The notes under the pieces: generated by a model
What the model saw: the letters and a program-made list of their open reading frames with translations, nothing else
What the model was told of the DNA's origin: nothing
Database searches by the model: none
In this document: positions 63,812 to 64,000 of the stretch, piece after piece
Layout of the letters: every line of letters begins with the position of its first letter
Position numbering within the stretch: position 1 is the stretch's first letter
Source of the DNA: Neoceratodus forsteri
Taxonomy: Eukaryota > Chordata > Ceratodontiformes > Ceratodontidae
Length of the DNA: 64,000 bases
Assembly (NCBI GenBank): GCA_016271365.2
Contig: CM057456.1
Location: forward strand, 667,203,501-667,267,500
Direction of reading: 5' to 3'
Position numbers and translations under genes: made by a program

Positions 63812-64000
63812 CTCTCCATTATCACTCTAAATATCTGCAGCCTCCTTCCCAAATTGGCATCTCTTCAAACCTCGCTGGACAAAAAAACCCTGATATACTA
63901 GCCATTGTGGAAACCTGGCTATCTCCCAGCACCCCGGATCATGCGGTCTCGCTTGAAGGCTACAATCTTTTCAGACTCGACCGGGCAAGCAAAAACAGTG
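63812..64000 (+). pseudogene. LINE APE-type endonuclease domain, N-terminal part, frameshifted
   Basis: Starts in one frame as LSIITLNICSLLPKLASL and continues, after a frameshift at the A run near 63881-63887, as PDILAIVETWLSPSTPDHAV and GYNLFRLDRASKN. The N-x-x-SL-x-x-K start, the D-I-x-x-x-x-E-T-W-L motif carrying the catalytic glutamate, and the GYxxxRxDR motif are typical of the endonuclease of CR1/L2/jockey-group LINEs, which nicks target DNA to prime reverse transcription. The domain is cut by the window end. Frame disruption marks it as a pseudogene. Confidence 0.8.

Larger units (their letters stand above)
62908..64000 (+). mobile_element. Decayed non-LTR retrotransposon, 5' part (runs off window)
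   Basis: Non-satellite sequence to the window end with the order expected of a full-length LINE 5' end: ~99-bp tandem repeats (5' UTR), a pyrimidine-rich leader, an open stretch that ends in a leucine run and a 2A-like motif, then the start of an APE-type endonuclease domain. At least three frame changes between 63740 and 63890 show that the copy is dead. The 3' part lies beyond the window. Whether the 3' fragments at 55141 or 35986 belong to the same family cannot be tested here, as no region overlaps. Confidence 0.8.

Overview
This window has no intact gene. It is non-coding DNA from a eukaryote, almost certainly a vertebrate with a large, repeat-rich genome. About 57 kb, roughly 90%, is one satellite family with a ~152-bp unit, all in the same orientation (about 380 units by length; not counted one by one). 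The rest is transposable-element debris: a CR1-type LINE 3' end with a (TTTCTATG)n tail, a Charlie-like hAT element with a perfect 8-bp target duplication, LINE 3' ends with AAATAAAT tails, and the 5' part of another LINE with a broken 2A-like motif. That mix fits a tetrapod. An amphibian such as a caecilian is my guess, at low confidence.

Layout: satellite 1-2788; CR1 fragment (minus) 2789-3540; satellite 3541-15020; a 3.4-kb unrecognised element built as two direct ~1.7-kb copies, 15021-18412; satellite 18413-51916, broken by a 69-bp LINE tail at 35986-36054 and its duplicate at 48111-48179; hAT element 51917-52619; satellite 52620-55140; LINE 3' end (plus) 55141-55608; satellite 55609-62907; then a decayed LINE 5' region (plus) that runs off the window end.

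The satellite is organised at several nested scales. The 152-bp unit is five degenerate ~28-bp blocks plus one 12-bp block, each opening with a form of AGTCACAGnACT. A variant unit (type B, ~159 bp) recurs about 40 times within a fixed local cassette. Above that are higher-order duplications of about 0.92, 1.18, 2.56-2.7 and 12.1 kb. The 12.1-kb one carries the 69-bp LINE tail in both copies, so the insertion came before the duplication.

Nothing here forms an operon or pathway. Apparent ORFs inside the satellite are chance open stretches, because 152 is not a multiple of 3. Only the LINE fragments carry recognisable protein homology, and both are frame-disrupted.
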